7,971 nt of DNA. Source: Novosphingobium sp. (GTDB lineage: Bacteria > Pseudomonadota > Alphaproteobacteria > Sphingomonadales > Sphingomonadaceae). Location: positions 1 to 7,971 of the forward strand of contig JAQVEQ010000132.1 in NCBI GenBank assembly GCA_028697875.1. Direction: 5' to 3'. The notes under the pieces were generated by a model. That model was not told the DNA's origin, did no database searches, and was given only the letters and a program-made list of their open reading frames with translations. This document shows positions 5,659 to 7,971 of the stretch, in pieces (position 1 is the first letter of the stretch; each line of letters starts with the position of its first letter). The position numbers and the translations under genes were made by a program.

Positions 5659-7971
5659 TCAGGCGGCGGCTTTCGGCAAACAGGAAGGAAGCCCCGGCAA
5701 GCACGCCGGAAAACAGCAGATCCCCCGTCACGGGGCGCGCCACGCCGAGCAGCCTGCCGAGGGGTGGGAAGACGAAAGGCAGCACCATAAGGGCTGTCGA
5801 AGCGCCCAATGCGCCTTCAAGGCGGCGTTCGGAGAGTTTTCGCGCGGTTTCCGAGGCAGGCGAACGGTCCCTGAGCACCCATGCCTGTGCCATCTGGGCA
5901 AGGCCCAGCGTCAGGAAGGTCGATCCCCTCGCGCGGGGGCCCAGACCGGCGCGCAACTGCTGGACGAAGTGCGCGCCGAGAGCGGCGGCCGCGATCCCGC
6001 CGCCATCGAGCCCCATGGTGCGCAGTTCGGCCTTGCCGAACAATGCGCCGGACACGGTGCGCGGGGGGCGGGTCATGACGTCCCCTCGCGGTTCGGCCAG
6101 TGTCAGGCCGAGACCGGGCAGGACGTCCGTCACCAGGTTCAGCCAGAACAGTTCCATCGGCGTTTCCAGTTCGCCCCGTCCGTGGAGCGATTCACCCAGC
6201 ATGACGAGGACTTCCGAAAGGTTCGTCGACAGGAAATAACGGATGGCGTTCCTGACATTGTCGTCGGTCGCCCGGCCTCGTGCGATCGCGCGCGCCAGGG
6301 CGCGCAAGTCGTCGTCGGCAATGACGATATCCGCCACTTCGCGGGCGACGTCGGTCCCGCCCGCGCCCATGGCGACCCCCACTGCCGCTGCGCGCAAGGC
6401 GGGGCCGTCGTTGATGCCGTCGCCGATCATCGCCACGCGCTTGCCGACCGCTTGCAGCCCGCGCACGATGCGCAGCTTGTCCGATGGGCTGACCCGGGCG
6501 AAGACCGAGGTCTTGAGCGCCATTTCGCCCACTGCCCGGTCGTCGAGGCCCGCAAAGCGGCTGGTTTCGAGCACGGGGATGATCCCGGTGCGCGACAGGG
6601 CGAGTTCTTCGGCCACGGCAAGGGCGGTCGCCGACTGGTCGCCGGTGAGCATGATGGTGCGGATGCCGGCCCTGTGGAACGTGTCGATCGCCTCGCGCGC
6701 TTCGGCGCGGATGGGATCGGCAAGGGCGACGAGCCCCAGCCAGGTCAGCTCGGAGGGATCGTCGTCCTGCAGCTTCCCGTCGCTGCGCGCGACGCCCAGC
6801 ACCCGCAGGCCCTTGGCGGCCAGTTGTCCGTTCGCTTCCATGATCCGCTGGCGCCGCGCGTCGTCCAGCGGTTGCCGGGCGCCTTGCGCAAGCTCGTGCG
6901 TGGCCATTGTCAGGAGTTCGTCCGGCGCCCCTTTCAAGGCGAGGAACGGAGTGCCGCCGTCGTGGTGTTCGGTCGCCATCCAGCGGCGGTGGTGCGTGCG
7001 GCTGCGCATGGCGCGGATGGGGCAGCGGTTCTGCAATCCGTCGGGTTCGGCGCCCGCCAGCTGCGCGAAATGGAGCAGTGCCAGCTCGGTTGCCGAACCG
7101 TTGCTTTCCCCGAGGCTCGCCTCGTTGCACAGTGCCACGGCTTCGGCCAGCGGCTGCAGTTCCGCCATGTCGCGGGCGGTCCATTCCTTGCCCGGCGAGA
7201 GGTCGAGCGTCCGCCCATCGACGCAGGCGGAGACGACCCGCATCCGGTTCTCGGTCAGGGTTCCGGTCTTGTCGAGGCAGATCGTGTCGACCGTGCCCAG
7301 CGCTTCGATGGCGGGCAGGGCGCGGACATAGGCGTTTTCCCGCTCCATCTCCCGCGCTCCGAGGGCCAGTGTCGAAGTCGCCACGGCCGGCAGGCCTTCC
7401 GGGATCGCCGCAACGGCGAGAGCGATCGCGCTCTTGGTAATGGAAAGCAGCGGTTCGCCCCGCAGGAGCCCGATGACGAACAGCAGGCCCGATGCGCCGA
7501 GGCAGCCGATCGACAGTTGGGTTCCCAGCCGGGTGAGTTCGTTTTCGATATCGGGACGCGGCGGGCGGGCCAGGCCGATCATTGCCCGGGTCCGCGCCAT
7601 TTCCGTCCGGCTGCCGGTGCCGATGACGACGGCCCGGCCGGTCCCCCCGGTGACGACCGTCCCGCTGTGGAGGATATTGGCCCGTTCGGCCACCGACGAC
7701 GGCTCGTAGTCGAGGGCGTCGGCCAGCTTGTGCACCGGCAGGCTCTCGCCGGTCAGGCTGGATTCGTCGACCGACAGGTTGTCGGATTCGAGGATGCGCG
7801 CATCGGCGGGAACGAAGTTGCCCGGAACCAGGCCGATCACGTCGCCGGGCACCAGTTCGCGCGCGGAGACGACGATCGTGCTCCCGCCGCGCCACACGCC
7901 GGCCTCGTGCTCGACCGGGCGCGAGAGACGGCGGATCAGGCGTTCCGCCGCGCTTTCAGAAGAGAACCCGA
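5555..7971 (-). CDS. P2-type (Ca2+-ATPase-like) cation-transporting P-type ATPase, N-terminus beyond right edge
   Basis: 804 residues are visible and the frame is open to the right edge, so the first cytoplasmic segment and the first two membrane helices are missing; the GTG at 7897 is internal. The actuator domain carries TGES (codons 7742-7753). M4 has IPEGLPAV, as in SERCA-type pumps. The phosphorylated Asp is in DKTGT (7259-7273, Asp at 7271-7273). The nucleotide domain has KGAP (6922-6933), and the hinge has GDGIND (6407-6424). M5 holds Asn (6221-6223) and Glu (6212-6214) in TNLSE. M6 has NLVTD (6125-6139). These match SERCA Glu309, Asn768, Glu771, Asn796, Thr799 and Asp800. In M8 a Gln (5894-5896, LAQMAQAW) stands where SERCA has Glu908. 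This points to Ca2+ or Mn2+ export rather than a heavy metal. After M10 (LFSGVLAGASFLFAE) comes an Ala/Pro/Gln tail overlapping the HMA-like gene. Confidence 0.93.
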   Translation of the reverse strand, partial: GFSSESAAERLIRRLSRPVEHEAGVWRGGSTIVVSARELVPGDVIGLVPGNFVPADARILESDNLSVDESSLTGESLPVHKLADALDYEPSSVAERANILHSGTVVTGGTGRAVVIGTGSRTEMARTRAMIGLARPPRPDIENELTRLGTQLSIGCLGASGLLFVIGLLRGEPLLSITKSAIALAVAAIPEGLPAVATSTLALGAREMERENAYVRALPAIEALGTVDTICLDKTGTLTENRMRVVSACVDGRTLDLSPGKEWTARDMAELQPLAEAVALCNEASLGESNGSATELALLHFAQLAGAEPDGLQNRCPIRAMRSRTHHRRWMATEHHDGGTPFLALKGAPDELLTMATHELAQGARQPLDDARRQRIMEANGQLAAKGLRVLGVARSDGKLQDDDPSELTWLGLVALADPIRAEAREAIDTFHRAGIRTIMLTGDQSATALAVAEELALSRTGIIPVLETSRFAGLDDRAVGEMALKTSVFARVSPSDKLRIVRGLQAVGKRVAMIGDGINDGPALRAAAVGVAMGAGGTDVAREVADIVIADDDLRALARAIARGRATDDNVRNAIRYFLSTNLSEVLVMLGESLHGRGELETPMELFWLNLVTDVLPGLGLTLAEPRGDVMTRPPRTVSGALFGKAELRTMGLDGGGIAAAALGAHFVQQLRAGLGPRARGSTFLTLGLAQMAQAWVLRDRSPASETARKLSERRLEGALGASTALMVLPFVFPPLGRLLGVARPVTGDLLFSGVLAGASFLFAESRRLTIRETAAAAATSPQSQPGRTASAQAPKPARAQAG

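Noticed and set aside
5694..5709. CCGGC/GCCGG hairpin just after the HMA-like gene, as a possible terminator
   Set aside because: The stem is only 5 bp, it is followed by A residues rather than T on the plus strand, and it lies inside the code for ATPase helix M10.
6192..7895. Long alternative frames inside the ATPase gene, including 567 codons on the minus strand and 362 on the plus strand (6243-7331)
   Set aside because: They are out-of-frame readings of GC-rich sequence; every P-type ATPase motif lies in the 5555-7971 frame.

Overview
This window looks like chromosomal DNA from a GC-rich alphaproteobacterium. A sphingomonad of the Novosphingobium/Sphingobium type would fit the codon use and protein style, but the genus is a guess. 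The pst order, the GC-rich third positions and the long spurious antisense frames all agree with a high-GC Gram-negative genome. No RNA gene, CRISPR array, insertion sequence, prophage or origin is visible.

Left part (1-2726, minus strand): the start of a high-affinity phosphate ABC importer operon, transcribed right to left as pstS, pstC, pstA. pstS and pstC are 15 bp apart, and pstC and pstA share an ATGA overlap. pstA runs off the left edge, so pstB and phoU, if present, lie outside.

Middle (2727-3667): a 188-bp, very AT-rich divergent promoter region separates pstS from a plus-strand OmpR/PhoB-family response regulator. Its winged-helix DNA-binding half resembles PhoB. Its receiver half keeps the phosphoacceptor Asp but has lost the acidic pair, the Thr/Ser and the Lys of the normal switch. 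No histidine kinase is visible. The intergenic region carries three copies of a TAACATRT element and plausible -10 boxes in both directions.

Right part (3777-7971): a cation-handling neighbourhood. A CorA/ZntB-type divalent metal channel is followed on the same strand by a translationally coupled pair: a 92-aa DUF5132-like protein and a 161-aa HMA-like protein without metal-binding cysteines. Facing them on the minus strand is a P2-type (Ca2+-ATPase-like) cation pump whose N-terminus lies beyond the right edge. The 3' ends of the HMA-like gene and the pump gene overlap antisense by 104 bp.

Taken together, the window joins phosphate import under a possible atypical regulator to divalent-cation transport. 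The functional link between the two halves is inference. The most interesting points are the degenerate-receiver regulator divergent from pstS, and the DUF5132-like/HMA-like pair locked tail to tail with a P-type ATPase.
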